A stretch of DNA of 50,001 nucleotides from Hyphomicrobiales bacterium (GCA_900473415.1 UCLR01000040.1:1-50001), one strand, 5' to 3'. Shown: positions 24,294 through 32,872, counted from the stretch's first letter. A program made the numbers and translations. Notes: generated by a model from the letters alone, not told the origin.

Positions 24294-24949
24294 GCGGCCT
24301 TGGCGAGGCTCGGCGCTACCGTGAAGGGAGCAGCCGTCTTGGCCTTGACCTCCTCCAGATCGACGCCGGGGGCGAGCTCGACCAGGGTCAGCCCGCCCTT
24401 CACCTTGTCGCAGCTCATCACGCACAGATCGGTGATGATCAGGTCGACCACGCCCGCGCCGGTCAGCGGCAGGCTGCAGCGCTCCAGGACCTTGGATTCG
24501 CCTGCCTTGTTGGCGTGATCCATCACGACGATGATCTTCTTGACGCCGGCCACGAGGTCCATCGCGCCGCCCATGCCCTTCACCATCTTGCCGGGAATGG
24601 TCCAGTTGGCGATGTCGCCATTAGCCGAGACCTCCATCGCGCCGAGGATGGTCAGGTCGATATGGCCGCCGCGGATCATCGCGAAGCTGTCGGCCGAGGA
24701 GAAGACGCTCGAGCTCGGCAGCATCGTGATCGTCTGCTTGCCGGCATTGATCAGGTCGGGATCGGCCTCGCCCTCATAGGGGAAGGGGCCGATGCCGAGC
24801 AGGCCGTTCTCCGACTGCAGCGTCACGTCGACGCCCTCGGGAATGTAGTTCGCCACCAGCGTCGGGATGCCGATGCCGAGATTGACGTAGAAGCCGTCCT
24901 TCAGCTCCTTGGCCGCACGCGCGGCGACCTCTTCGCGAGTCCACGCCAT
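24290..24949 (-). CDS. pcaJ: 3-oxoadipate CoA-transferase subunit B
   Basis: Beta subunit of 219 residues of a class I CoA-transferase moving CoA from succinyl-CoA to 3-oxoadipate. The catalytic Glu lies in LQSENGLLGIGPFP, the family hallmark. MAWTREEVAARAAKELKDGF opens the protein, and GGAMDLVAGVKKIIVVMDH is also diagnostic. The ATG at 24949 shares one base with the pcaI stop (TGATG) and its own stop overlaps pcaB. Related acetoacetate CoA-transferases look alike; the pca neighbours decide the call. Confidence 0.93.
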   Translation of the reverse strand: MAWTREEVAARAAKELKDGFYVNLGIGIPTLVANYIPEGVDVTLQSENGLLGIGPFPYEGEADPDLINAGKQTITMLPSSSVFSSADSFAMIRGGHIDLTILGAMEVSANGDIANWTIPGKMVKGMGGAMDLVAGVKKIIVVMDHANKAGESKVLERCSLPLTGAGVVDLIITDLCVMSCDKVKGGLTLVELAPGVDLEEVKAKTAAPFTVAPSLAKAA

Positions 24950-25659
24950 CAGGCCGTCTCCCTCTTGCGCTCGGTCAGCTTCTCGATGCGCTTCTCGTTG
25001 ATCGTGCTCTTGATGATCCGGTCGACATAGATGCCGGGGGTGTGGATCGTGTCCGGATCGAACGAGCCGGCCGGCACGATCTCCTCGACTTCGGCCACGG
25101 TGACCTTGCCGGCGGTCGCCATGTTCGGATTGAAATTGCGCGCCGTGTGCCGGTAGACGAGGTTGCCGGCGGTGTCGGCCTTCCACGCTTTGACGATGGC
25201 GAGGTCGGCCTTGAGCCAGGTCTCACGGACATAGAGCTGGCCGTCGAACTCCTCGACGGGCTTGCCTTCCGCGACGACGGTGCCAACGCCGGTCTTGGTG
25301 TAGAAGGCCGGGATGCCGGCGCCGCCGGCGCGGATGCGCTCGGCCAGCGTGCCCTGCGGATTGAGCTCGAGCTCCAGCTCGCCGGCGAGGTACTGCTGCT
25401 CGAACAGCTTGTTCTCGCCGACATAGGACGCGATCATCTTCTTGACCTGCCGGGTCTGCAGCAGCATCCACAGGCCGAAGCCATCGGCGCCGGCATTGTT
25501 CGAGATGACCGTCAGGTCCTTCACGCCAGAGTCGCGAATCTGCGGGATCAGGCTCTCGGGATTGCCCGACAGGCCGAAGCCGCCGGACATGATCGTCATG
25601 CCGTCGAAAAGCAGGCCTTCCAGTGCCGCTGCCGGGCTGTCATAGATCTTGCGCGTCAT
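24949..25659 (-). CDS. pcaI: 3-oxoadipate CoA-transferase subunit A
   Basis: Alpha subunit of 236 residues. The CoA-binding glycine motif is MSGGFGLSGNPESLIPQIRD near residue 25, followed by LTVISNNAGADGFGLWMLL and GELELELNPQGTLAERIRAG. Start at ATG 25659 with a strong GGAGGAG just upstream; a longer open frame to 25749 has no support. First gene of the pcaIJB-pcaDC operon, so its promoter should lie within 25660-25890. No pcaQ or pcaR-type regulator is adjacent. Confidence 0.93.
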   Translation of the reverse strand: MTRKIYDSPAAALEGLLFDGMTIMSGGFGLSGNPESLIPQIRDSGVKDLTVISNNAGADGFGLWMLLQTRQVKKMIASYVGENKLFEQQYLAGELELELNPQGTLAERIRAGGAGIPAFYTKTGVGTVVAEGKPVEEFDGQLYVRETWLKADLAIVKAWKADTAGNLVYRHTARNFNPNMATAGKVTVAEVEEIVPAGSFDPDTIHTPGIYVDRIIKSTINEKRIEKLTERKRETA

Positions 25660-25892
25660 CGCTCCTCCATGGACGCCGTTCCGGCGCCGCGACATTTCCT
25701 CCCCGGTGCCACGAGGGCGGCGCCCCGGCAACGGTGTTGCTGCGATCAAAGTACGATCATCGACGAAAGTCCATGGTCGGCGCGGCGCGGATCGCCACGT
25801 CTTGAGGGTGCCGACATGCAGGGCGGGGCCGCCCCGGCGGCAGTTGACAGCTCTGAGACGCCTGCCGATCTCTCGAACTTCCCTGGGATTCC
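25660..25892. other. Region upstream of the pca operon
   Basis: No gene is supported here. It should contain the promoter and regulator site of the leftward pca operon; I could not pick out a convincing -35/-10 pair. Confidence 0.4.
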
Positions 25893-26114
25893 GGGGAGTT
25901 CGACCATCCCGATTTAGAGGCGGCGCTGGCCGAGGTTGGCCGGGCGGCGAAGGCCCAGCACAAGGCCGCGCGGCTGATGGCGGGCGATCTCGCCTGGTCG
26001 AAGCGCGTGCGCGCGATGGGCTATTCGGTCATCGCCCAGGGCGTCGATATCGGGCTCTATCCGCTTGGCCTGCGGCAGGCGCTCGACGGGCTTCGTGCGC
26101 TGCCGGCTCCCTGA
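25893..26114 (+). pseudogene. Remnant of an HpcH/HpaI-type aldolase (C-terminal end only)
   Basis: A plus-strand frame ending at the TGA at 26112-26114 reads FDHPDLEAALAEVGRAAKAQ, then HKAARLMAGDLAWSKRVRAM, then GYSVIAQGVDIGLYPLGLRQ. This matches the last 70 or so residues of class II HpcH/HpaI aldolases, where HPDV...A, the GKAAG segment and the G-D near the C-terminus are conserved. There is no start codon with a ribosome-binding site, and the N-terminal catalytic two-thirds are absent. It is a gene scar, not a functional enzyme. Confidence 0.65.
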
Positions 26115-26149
26115 CCCTCAGAGCAGCTTGAGGACGTTGCGCATCGATG

Positions 26150-26333
26150 TCGCGGAGCCCGAAGCGTCTCGATCAGATAGGGCACGCGCTCGAAGGGCTG
26201 GGCCTTGGCGTAGAGCCAGCCCTGGATGCGGTCGCAACCCATTTCGGTGACCATATGCGCTTGCCGGATCGTCTCGACGCCTTCGGCAGTGACAAGCTTG
26301 CCCAGCGCACGGACAATGACGCCGAGGGCTGTT
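26150..26333 (-). pseudogene. Remnant of an EAL (c-di-GMP phosphodiesterase) domain
   Basis: On the minus strand a frame reads ALGKLVTAEGVETIRQAHMV, then TEMGCDRIQGWLYAKAQPFE, then RVPYLIETL. This is the C-terminal part of an EAL domain (VxAEGVET and the GCDxxQGYxxxxP motif). The catalytic EAL motif and the rest of the gene are missing, and the frame runs into unrelated sequence at both ends. It faces the aldolase remnant tail to tail, which indicates deletion or rearrangement. Confidence 0.75.
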
Positions 26334-26370
26334 CGGGCAGGCCGCCGGCACCGACCCCGCGCCTCGGCGG

Positions 26371-27054
26371 CTAGATCTCGCTGATCCGCGCCAGCCGGCG
26401 GATGTCGTCGAGATCGTGGATGAGCAGACGGCCGCGTCCCAAGGAAAGGATGCCGTTGCGCTTCCAGGACTGGAGCTGGCGGTTCACCGTTTCGCGCGTG
26501 ACTCCGGTGAGTGAAGCCAGTTCCTCCTGCGAGGCGCGCAGCTCCGTGCCGTAATCGGTGGCGAGCGTCAGGATCCGCCGTGCCAACCGCGTCTCGGCGG
26601 GCAGGAAGGTCGTTTCCTCCATGCGCTCGATGAGGTCGCGCAGCCGCGCGCAGAGCAGTTCGATGACCTGCTGGGCGATCGCGGGCTCGTCGGCGAGCAA
26701 ATTCAGGAAGGCGCGCCGCGGCAGGAAGAGCAGCTCGACATCTTCGATCGCCACGGCATCGGCCGTGCGTGAACGGCCGTCGAGCAGCGCGATCTCGCCG
26801 AAGACGTCCCCGGCGCCGAGAACGTTCATCGTCATCGCCCGGCCGAGATCGTCGGTCGTTCCGATGCGGATCAGGCCGCGTCGGATGGCGAAGAGCCCGT
26901 CGCTCGGGTCCCCCTTGAAGAACAGCGTCTCGCGCGCCGCCAGGCGGCGTTCCCGGCAGATGCCAGCGAACTTCGCGAGCGTCTCGGGCGTGAAGCCGGC
27001 GAAAAACGGATTCGCCGACAGCAGACCAGTCGTACGGCGTAGGCCCTCGTTCAT
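26371..27054 (-). CDS. Crp/Fnr-family transcriptional regulator
   Basis: Protein of 227 residues with an N-terminal cyclic-nucleotide-binding-like beta-barrel (ETLFFKGDPSDGLFAIRRGL, then GDVFGEIALLDGRSRTADAV) and a C-terminal Crp-type winged helix-turn-helix (ELRASQEELASLTGVTRETV, then NRQLQSWKRNGILSLGRGRL). No Fnr-type iron-sulfur Cys cluster is present, so oxygen sensing by that mechanism is unlikely. The ligand is unknown. It is divergent from the DUF1127 gene, with 86 bases between them. Confidence 0.88.
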   Translation of the reverse strand: MNEGLRRTTGLLSANPFFAGFTPETLAKFAGICRERRLAARETLFFKGDPSDGLFAIRRGLIRIGTTDDLGRAMTMNVLGAGDVFGEIALLDGRSRTADAVAIEDVELLFLPRRAFLNLLADEPAIAQQVIELLCARLRDLIERMEETTFLPAETRLARRILTLATDYGTELRASQEELASLTGVTRETVNRQLQSWKRNGILSLGRGRLLIHDLDDIRRLARISEI

Positions 27055-27140
27055 GTTCGGCCTCGACGGTTGGGATCTTCGCAGGCCTTCGCGGCACGGG
27101 CCGCATGCATGTGATCCAACGCACGGAAACGCAGGGCGGA

Positions 27141-27458
27141 ATGGCTCAAAACACGTCTCGCGAGCCGTCGTGGTCTCCCTCCGTCTGGAGGGTTGTGAAC
27201 CAAACAGGGAGCTTCGCCGTGGGCAACGCGCTGGATCATCGTCGCACCGCCTTGAGCCTAGCAGCTAGAGAGCCACTGCGCGAGACGGGGGCAGACCCCT
27301 TCGTGGCGCGCGCCTCTCATGCGATCGGTGGCTTGCGCGGCTGGTTCACCCAAAGGCTCCGGAGCCGATCTGTGGGAGGCCGCCCGGCCTGCCCGGACGA
27401 CCATACGCTCAACGATATCGGCCTTTCGCGCATCGATATGCGCGATTGGGGACCCTGA
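27141..27458 (+). CDS. DUF1127 (YjiS-like) small protein
   Basis: Protein of 105 residues; the ATG at 27141 follows GGGCGGA, while a longer frame starts at 27105. The last 45 residues hold the DUF1127 signature: GGLRGWFTQRLRSRS, an acidic bridge, then DDHTLNDIGLSRIDM. DUF1127 proteins are small Arg-rich proteins of alphaproteobacteria, some of which bind RNA and affect metabolism under stress. The N-terminal 60 residues are not conserved-looking and may be partly untranslated. Confidence 0.75.
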   Translation: MAQNTSREPSWSPSVWRVVNQTGSFAVGNALDHRRTALSLAAREPLRETGADPFVARASHAIGGLRGWFTQRLRSRSVGGRPACPDDHTLNDIGLSRIDMRDWGP

Positions 27459-27502
27459 TCCCGCAAGTGTTGGTTCAAGCGGCCACCGAATCCGGAGCCG
27501 AG

Positions 27503-30500
27503 CTAGGTCGGCCCCTGACCGGTGCTGCGCAGGCGGACGGTCTGCAGATTGCCCTGGAGGCGCCGGGCCATCAGCCGGGTGACGGACAAGGCTACCGCCG
27601 GAACCTCGGTCAGCAGCGCCAGGAAGATCTCCTTGCGCAGCTTCAACGCCTCGACGGGAGTCGTCGCGACGAGTGTCGCCGAGCGGGGATCGCCGGTGAC
27701 GATCCCCATCTCGCCGATAATCGCATTGCGTCCGACGCCGGACATGCGCAGCGCCGGTCCGCCGCCCGTCTCGGCCAGGACATCGGCTTCGCCCGAGAGG
27801 ATGACATAGGCCGCGTCCGGCTCGTCGCCCTGGCGGAACAGGATGTCGCCGGCGGCGAAGGTGATGCGCTCGCTGGTGAAGGCGATGAGCTTCAGATGGG
27901 CCGAGTCGAGGTCGGCGAAGATCGGCACCGCCCGCAGGGCCCGCAGTTCCTCGTGCTCGGACGTGGCGTCCATATCGACTGACGGCGGTGCGGCGCCCGC
28001 GGCGCCCTGCACCGCGGTGAGCTTCGCTCCGTCGAAGGCGAGATGCAGGTCGTAGCCCTGATCGGGGCCGATCTCGCTGCCGGCGACGATCAATGTCCGG
28101 CCCGCCATGGCGGAACGGATGCGGTCGAGGATATGGCGAGCCTCAGTGCGGCCGAAGGCGCTGAGCGCGTTGTCGAGAATGAGCAGTCGCGGTTGCTTGA
28201 TCAGGCAGCGCGCGAGCGCGATCTGCGCCTTCGTCGCCGGAAAGAGCAGGCGCCCCGCATAGCCGGCCGGCTGCTCCAGCCCAAGGCGGTAAACCTCGCC
28301 GTCCAGGCCGAGCTCGGCGAGCGTGTCGCGGATCGCCGCATCGGCCCCCTCATGCGCGACCGGTCCGAAGAGCAGGTTGTCGCGCAGCGGTGCCGCCGCG
28401 CAGTAATGCTGCGGGTCGTAGAAGGCGATGGCTTGCCCGGGCTTGCCTTCGGCCCATTTGCGGAAGGCCGTCCGGGCCTCGATCAGCCGCGCCTGAAGCG
28501 CCGGGTCGAGAAGGCCGAGGCGATGGCGTGGCTCGACATAGAGGAAGGCGAGCCCGATCAGCCGCGTGCGGTCGCTCTCGCTGGCCGTGCCGTCGTCGAG
28601 CCGGCCGAGCGCCTCGCGATAATCCCCGAACTCCTGGGCTGCGACGAACGAGAACCGTTCGAACAGCGCATGGCCGGGGGCGAGGTCACGGAAGATCTCC
28701 AGCATCGTCGCCGCCACGCGCCGCCCGAGGCCGACCAGCGTGTCGGCCAGGCCGAGCTCCGAGAGAAGCTGGCGCGTGGGGCCGTGGCCGGCGAGCCGGG
28801 CGCCGACCAGGGCGGGGTCGCCCGGCACGCCGAAGAGAATGTTCTCCCCGACCGTCGCATTGCGAGCGTAGCGCGCCGGATCATAGGGCTCGATCGCGAT
28901 CCCGCCGCCGCGGGCGGCAAGGCCGGCGCGGATGCGGGTGCGCAGCTCGGAAATCCGCTGCGCCAGGAGAGGCGGCGTCGCCACCTCGCCGGTGGCGCGG
29001 CTCGCCAGCCCGAACCGGAAGACCGCGTCGGCGAGCCCGACGATATGCAGGACCTCGATCAGCTTGCGCTCGAGCGCGGCGTCGTCCGCGGCCTGCGCCT
29101 GGGCGTGGTCGATCGACCAGCCGGAGGGGGCGTTCGCGTCGGCGTCTGCCCGGCGCAGGCTGTAGAGGATGTTGTCGCGCAGGCTGCCGTCGAGGATGAC
29201 GGGCTCGGGCCCGGCATAGGCGATCAGGCTCCCGCGCGCGGCGGGCGAGAGCGCCGTCAACGGCAAACCTCCGATGCTCAGCGTTCCTTCGCTGGCGACG
29301 AGCCGGCCACCGAGCAGCCGGGCGAGCACGCCCGCGCCTTCGCTAGGGCCTCCCGACAGGGCGATGTGCTTCTGCAGGGGCAGGGACAGCGTAACCCGAT
29401 CCAGCAAGCGGTCTCCGGCCGCGTCTACGACGGAGAGCCCTTGCGCGACGATCGCGGCGGCCTCGGGCACAGAGACGGCATCCTCGCCTCCATCGTCGCC
29501 GGTGGGGTCGGGTGGATCGCCGTTCAGCTCGAAATGTTCGGCCACCTGCTGGAACTTGGCTTCGACGTCGAGCCGCTGCTGGTCCCAGTCGATCAGCTCC
29601 TTCACCGGCGTCGGCAGGTCGCGATAGGCGGCGATGACGGCGACGAGCTGACCGATCTCGAGATAGCCGGTGAGCGCGAGATAGCCCCCGACCGCGTAGA
29701 ACAGGAAGGGCGTGAGCTGGGCCAGCAGATTGTTGAGCGTCTTGATCGCGAATTTGCGCTGGTAGAGCCGGTAGCGGATGCCGAAGAGCTGTTCCAGCCG
29801 CTCCGCCACCTGGCTCTTCTCGACGGCGGAGGTGCCGTGGTTGGCGATCTCGCCGATGCTCTCGACGATCTCTCCGATCTTGCCGGCGAAGGCGCGCGAG
29901 ACGATCTGGCGCTGCCGCCCGAGGCGGATCTGCTCGCGCCTGAGGCGCGGAATGAAGAACGCCTGAACCCCGATCATGCCCAGTGCGATCAGGCCGAGCG
30001 CGAAATTCTGCACCAGGATGAAGGCAAGCGCCGTCAGGGCCTGGCCGCCGAGAAAGACCGGCAGGACGAAGGCATCGCCGACGAAGCCGCCGATCGGCTC
30101 GACCTCGTCCTTGATGACCGTTGCAGCCTCGGAGGGCTTGATCCGCCGCAGGGCCTCGGGGCCGGACCCCAGCAGGGCCGAGAACAGGTCGAAGCGCAGG
30201 CGCTGCAGCAGCCGCTCGCCCAGCGCGCCCTTGCGCATGTTGACGACGTATTTGAACAGCCCGTTGACCAGCACGAGCAGCAGGAAGAGGCCCGACAGCG
30301 CAAAGAGATAGGAGAGCCGGTCGAGCTGGACGCCCTCGAACAGCACGCGGGGGCCGCCGAGAGCGTCCGGGAGGTTCAACGCGATGTGAAACAGACGAGC
30401 GGTCGCCTGACCGGGCGGGAAGGCGCGGCCCTGCAACGCATCGGTGATGATGAATTTGGGAAGCTCGAGCGAGAGGTAGTAGAACGGAAAGGACAGGCAG

Positions 30501-30568
30501 ACGACGAGCAAGATGACGAGCTGCTCGCGCCTGCTCCTCTTCCAGATGTATTCGAATATCCCGATCAT
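27503..30568 (-). CDS. ABC transporter-like protein with degenerate ATPase motifs and C-terminal cyclic-nucleotide-binding domain
   Basis: Protein of 1021 residues. Residues 1 to about 330 form an ABC exporter-type membrane domain (VILLVVCLSFPFYYLSLELP; later FAIKTLNNLLAQLTPFLFYA). A nucleotide-binding region of unusual length follows: the Walker A position reads ALSGGPSEGAGVLARLLGG, lacking the essential Lys; the signature position reads FPATKAQIALARCLIKQP instead of LSGGQ; Walker B LLILDNALSAF has Asn in place of the catalytic Glu. A C-terminal domain (residues about 890-1000) is a cyclic-nucleotide-binding fold (GDILFRQGDEPDAAYVILSG, then IGEMGIVTGDPRSATLVATT). So ATP hydrolysis by this chain alone is doubtful. 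Substrate is unknown; it is divergent from a GntR regulator. Confidence 0.8.
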   Translation of the reverse strand: MIGIFEYIWKRSRREQLVILLVVCLSFPFYYLSLELPKFIITDALQGRAFPPGQATARLFHIALNLPDALGGPRVLFEGVQLDRLSYLFALSGLFLLLVLVNGLFKYVVNMRKGALGERLLQRLRFDLFSALLGSGPEALRRIKPSEAATVIKDEVEPIGGFVGDAFVLPVFLGGQALTALAFILVQNFALGLIALGMIGVQAFFIPRLRREQIRLGRQRQIVSRAFAGKIGEIVESIGEIANHGTSAVEKSQVAERLEQLFGIRYRLYQRKFAIKTLNNLLAQLTPFLFYAVGGYLALTGYLEIGQLVAVIAAYRDLPTPVKELIDWDQQRLDVEAKFQQVAEHFELNGDPPDPTGDDGGEDAVSVPEAAAIVAQGLSVVDAAGDRLLDRVTLSLPLQKHIALSGGPSEGAGVLARLLGGRLVASEGTLSIGGLPLTALSPAARGSLIAYAGPEPVILDGSLRDNILYSLRRADADANAPSGWSIDHAQAQAADDAALERKLIEVLHIVGLADAVFRFGLASRATGEVATPPLLAQRISELRTRIRAGLAARGGGIAIEPYDPARYARNATVGENILFGVPGDPALVGARLAGHGPTRQLLSELGLADTLVGLGRRVAATMLEIFRDLAPGHALFERFSFVAAQEFGDYREALGRLDDGTASESDRTRLIGLAFLYVEPRHRLGLLDPALQARLIEARTAFRKWAEGKPGQAIAFYDPQHYCAAAPLRDNLLFGPVAHEGADAAIRDTLAELGLDGEVYRLGLEQPAGYAGRLLFPATKAQIALARCLIKQPRLLILDNALSAFGRTEARHILDRIRSAMAGRTLIVAGSEIGPDQGYDLHLAFDGAKLTAVQGAAGAAPPSVDMDATSEHEELRALRAVPIFADLDSAHLKLIAFTSERITFAAGDILFRQGDEPDAAYVILSGEADVLAETGGGPALRMSGVGRNAIIGEMGIVTGDPRSATLVATTPVEALKLRKEIFLALLTEVPAVALSVTRLMARRLQGNLQTVRLRSTGQGPT

Positions 30569-30822
30569 GTTCTGCGTCGTCGAGAGACATGATCGCCGCG
30601 CCGCAGCGCCGCCGCGAGGGCTGCCGGTTCCGGAAGCTCCATGCGTTCTGTCATAGGGCCCAGCCGCTCCCAGCGCCGAAGCGCGGACCGAGGCTCCACA
30701 AGCAGAGCGTCGTCCGCCATGCGCCGCTTACCGAGCGGAACCATATCAGATCGCGACGGGCTTGGCAGGAGCGCGCGCCCGCCGGAGGCTTGAACTCCCG
30801 CCATTGCAGCCGGCGTCACCCG

Positions 30823-30851
30823 TTGACAACGGATTCTGGGCGTCTTTCAAT
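30823..30851 (+). promoter_or_regulatory. Candidate sigma-70 promoter of the GntR gene
   Basis: TTGACA (30823-30828) and TTCAAT (30846-30851) are separated by 17 bases. If used, transcription would begin near 30858, after the ATG at 30853, which would favour the ATG at 30874 as the real start. Confidence 0.4.
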
Positions 30852-30852
30852 C

Positions 30853-31542
30853 ATGCACGATCCAAGATACAGGATGCAGGAATTGAGCGGGGCTCGCAAA
30901 ATCGAACGGGTCGCCCTCGGAGACCAGGTCTACGAGGCGATCAAGGAGCGGATCCTCGACCAGGCCTATGCGCCGGGCGAGAAGCTGAATGTCGACGGGC
31001 TGGTGCGGGAGCTCGAAGTCAGCTCGACGCCGATCCGGGAGGCGCTGTCCCGTCTCGTCGCCGAGGGGCTGGTGAGGGCCGAGCCTTTCATCGGCTTCGC
31101 CACGGCGCCGCTGCCGGATCAGCGCTACTACGAGGATGTCTACAGCTTCCGTCAGTTGATCGAGCCCTGGGCCGCGGCTGAAGCGGCGCGGCGCCGGCCG
31201 GGCGCCGACGTCATCCAGGCCTTGCGCGACGAGCTCGCGGTCATGATGGCCGGCCCGCCTTCGCGCGAGTACCAGAGCCATCGCGCCTTCACCGAGGCGG
31301 ACGACCGCTTCCATCGCATCATCATGCGGGCGGCGGATAATCAGGTCGCACTGAAGAGTTATGACGACCTGCGCTTCCACCTGCACATCTCGCGGCTCTA
31401 CCTCAGCCGCGAGCCGGATGTCGGCCTGTCCCACCAGGAACATCTGGCGATCGTCGATGCTCTCGAAGCGGGCGATGCCGCGGCCGCAGCGGAGGCCATG
31501 CGCCAGCATCTCAAGGGCTCCTACAGGAGGCTGATCGCGTAG
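30853..31542 (+). CDS. GntR-family (FCD) transcriptional regulator
   Basis: Protein of 229 residues from ATG 30853 (ATG 30874, giving 222 residues, is favoured if the promoter-like TTGACA at 30823 is real). N-terminal winged helix: VYEAIKERILDQAYAPGEKL followed by VSSTPIREALSRLVAEGLV. C-terminal all-helical FCD domain with the metal/ligand set around VYSFRQLIEPWAAAEAARR, RFHRIIMRAADN and HQEHLAIVDALEAGD. FCD regulators usually answer to organic acids. It precedes the enolase-superfamily gene on the same strand by about 125 bases, and probably controls sugar-acid catabolism through it. Confidence 0.88.
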   Translation: MHDPRYRMQELSGARKIERVALGDQVYEAIKERILDQAYAPGEKLNVDGLVRELEVSSTPIREALSRLVAEGLVRAEPFIGFATAPLPDQRYYEDVYSFRQLIEPWAAAEAARRRPGADVIQALRDELAVMMAGPPSREYQSHRAFTEADDRFHRIIMRAADNQVALKSYDDLRFHLHISRLYLSREPDVGLSHQEHLAIVDALEAGDAAAAAEAMRQHLKGSYRRLIA

Positions 31543-31667
31543 GCGGGCCCTACCGCATTTCGCTTAGCCGGCTCCCCCGAGCGCGACCCTGCGCTTCGCC
31601 GACACCACCGCCGGGATCGCGCTCAGCCTGTGGCTGCCGCATGTCGCCGGATTCCAAGAGGAAGGCC

Positions 31668-32849
31668 ATGACCAAGATCACCGAAGTCGAGATCGTCGAA
31701 TTCTCGTTCAAGGCCCGCAATATCGGCCGTTCGGCCGAGAATGCGAAGGCAATCTACAATATCGGCTACAAGCCGAATTCGGAGCTCGAGCTGACCAAGT
31801 TCGCCATCGTCATCCGCAGCGAGGACGGCTCCGAGGGGCAGTATGTCATGCACTGGGGCGGTACGCGGGCCACGATGGCCCAGACGCTCTCGCTCGCGCC
31901 GATGATACTCGGCCGCGACCCCGATCACCGCGAGGAGATCTGGAACGACATGAAGCGGGAGTTGCGCCAGCACGACGGCATGGGGATCGGGCCGATTGAC
32001 ATCGCGCTCTGGGACCTCGCCGGCAAGCGCTTCGGTGCCTCGGTCTCCCAGCTTCTCGGCGGCTTCAGAAGCCGGCTCAAAAGCTATGCCTCGACCTATC
32101 ACGGGGATCGCAACGGCGGTCTCGACAGTAAGGAGGCCTTCGCTGACTTTGCCGAGCAGTGCTACGACCTCGGCTACCGCGCCTACAAGCTCCATGGCTG
32201 GCATGACGGCGACCCGCGCGAGGAGGCGGCGAACGTCCTCCATGTCGCCAGGGCGGTGGGCGACCGCATGACGCTGATGCTCGACCCCGCCAATGAGCTG
32301 CGCACCTTCGCGGATGCGCTCTATGTCGGCCGCGCCTGCGACGAGGGCAATTACTTCTGGTACGAGGATCCGATGCGCGATTGCGGCACCTCGGCCTTCG
32401 CCCACAAACGGCTGCGCGAGGCGCTGAAGACGCCGATCCTGCAGACGGAATATCTGCGTGGCTTCGAACCCAAGGCCGATTTCCTGATCAATGGCGGCAC
32501 CGACGCGCTGCGTTCCGATCCCGAATACGATCTCGGCATCACCGGGGCGATGAAGATCGCCCATCTCGCCGAGGCCTTTGGCGTCGATGTCGAGATCCAT
32601 GCCTGCGGCCCGGCGCATCGCCACTGCATGGCGGCGACCCGCAACACGAACTTCTACGAGCTTGCCCTGGTCGGTCCCGACTGTCCCAACGCCGTGCCGC
32701 CGGTCTACGCCTGCGGCTACAGCGACCAGCTCGACGGTGTCGGCAAGGACGGCTGCTTCCCTGTCCCGACCGGGCCGGGCCTCGGGGTCACCTATGACTG
32801 GGACTATATCCGCGCGCACACGACCGCGCGGGAGGTGTTCAAGCTCTAG
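31668..32849 (+). CDS. Enolase-superfamily enzyme (mandelate racemase/acid-sugar dehydratase type)
   Basis: Protein of 393 residues. The metal ligands of the superfamily are visible: Asp206 in MLDPANE, Glu233 in WYEDPM and Glu261 in LQTEYL. A KxH motif (Lys174, His176 in YKLHGW) takes the place of the usual KxK, and His311 lies in EIHACGPAHRH. This set fits the mandelate-racemase subgroup, which abstracts the alpha proton of a carboxylate and dehydrates or racemises sugar acids. Substrate is not decidable. ATG 31668 is preceded by an AGAGGAAGG sequence. The TAG stop is the first three bases of a dispersed repeat fragment. Likely regulated by the upstream GntR protein. Confidence 0.85.
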   Translation: MTKITEVEIVEFSFKARNIGRSAENAKAIYNIGYKPNSELELTKFAIVIRSEDGSEGQYVMHWGGTRATMAQTLSLAPMILGRDPDHREEIWNDMKRELRQHDGMGIGPIDIALWDLAGKRFGASVSQLLGGFRSRLKSYASTYHGDRNGGLDSKEAFADFAEQCYDLGYRAYKLHGWHDGDPREEAANVLHVARAVGDRMTLMLDPANELRTFADALYVGRACDEGNYFWYEDPMRDCGTSAFAHKRLREALKTPILQTEYLRGFEPKADFLINGGTDALRSDPEYDLGITGAMKIAHLAEAFGVDVEIHACGPAHRHCMAATRNTNFYELALVGPDCPNAVPPVYACGYSDQLDGVGKDGCFPVPTGPGLGVTYDWDYIRAHTTAREVFKL

Positions 32850-32872
32850 ATCGCCGCGCGTCCTGTCCGATG
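32847..32872. repeat. Left-half copy of the TAGATC-type palindromic repeat, overlapping the enolase-family stop
   Basis: TAGATCGCCGCGCGTCCTGT matches the left half of the repeat at 14905-14946 (21 of 26 bases over the full 26). Its first three bases are the TAG stop codon of the enolase-superfamily gene. The right half of the palindrome is missing here. Confidence 0.6.

Noticed and set aside
26057..27124. Long minus-strand frame spanning the EAL remnant and the Crp/Fnr gene
   Set aside because: Only its last part (26150-26333) is real EAL sequence; the rest is an out-of-frame shadow of the Crp/Fnr gene.
28043..30592. Very long plus-strand open frame (849 codons) antisense to the ABC-like protein
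   Set aside because: It is the antisense shadow of a GC-rich gene; it contains no domain and is rich in Arg, Gln and Glu with no real start. The minus-strand frame has recognisable membrane and cNMP domains.
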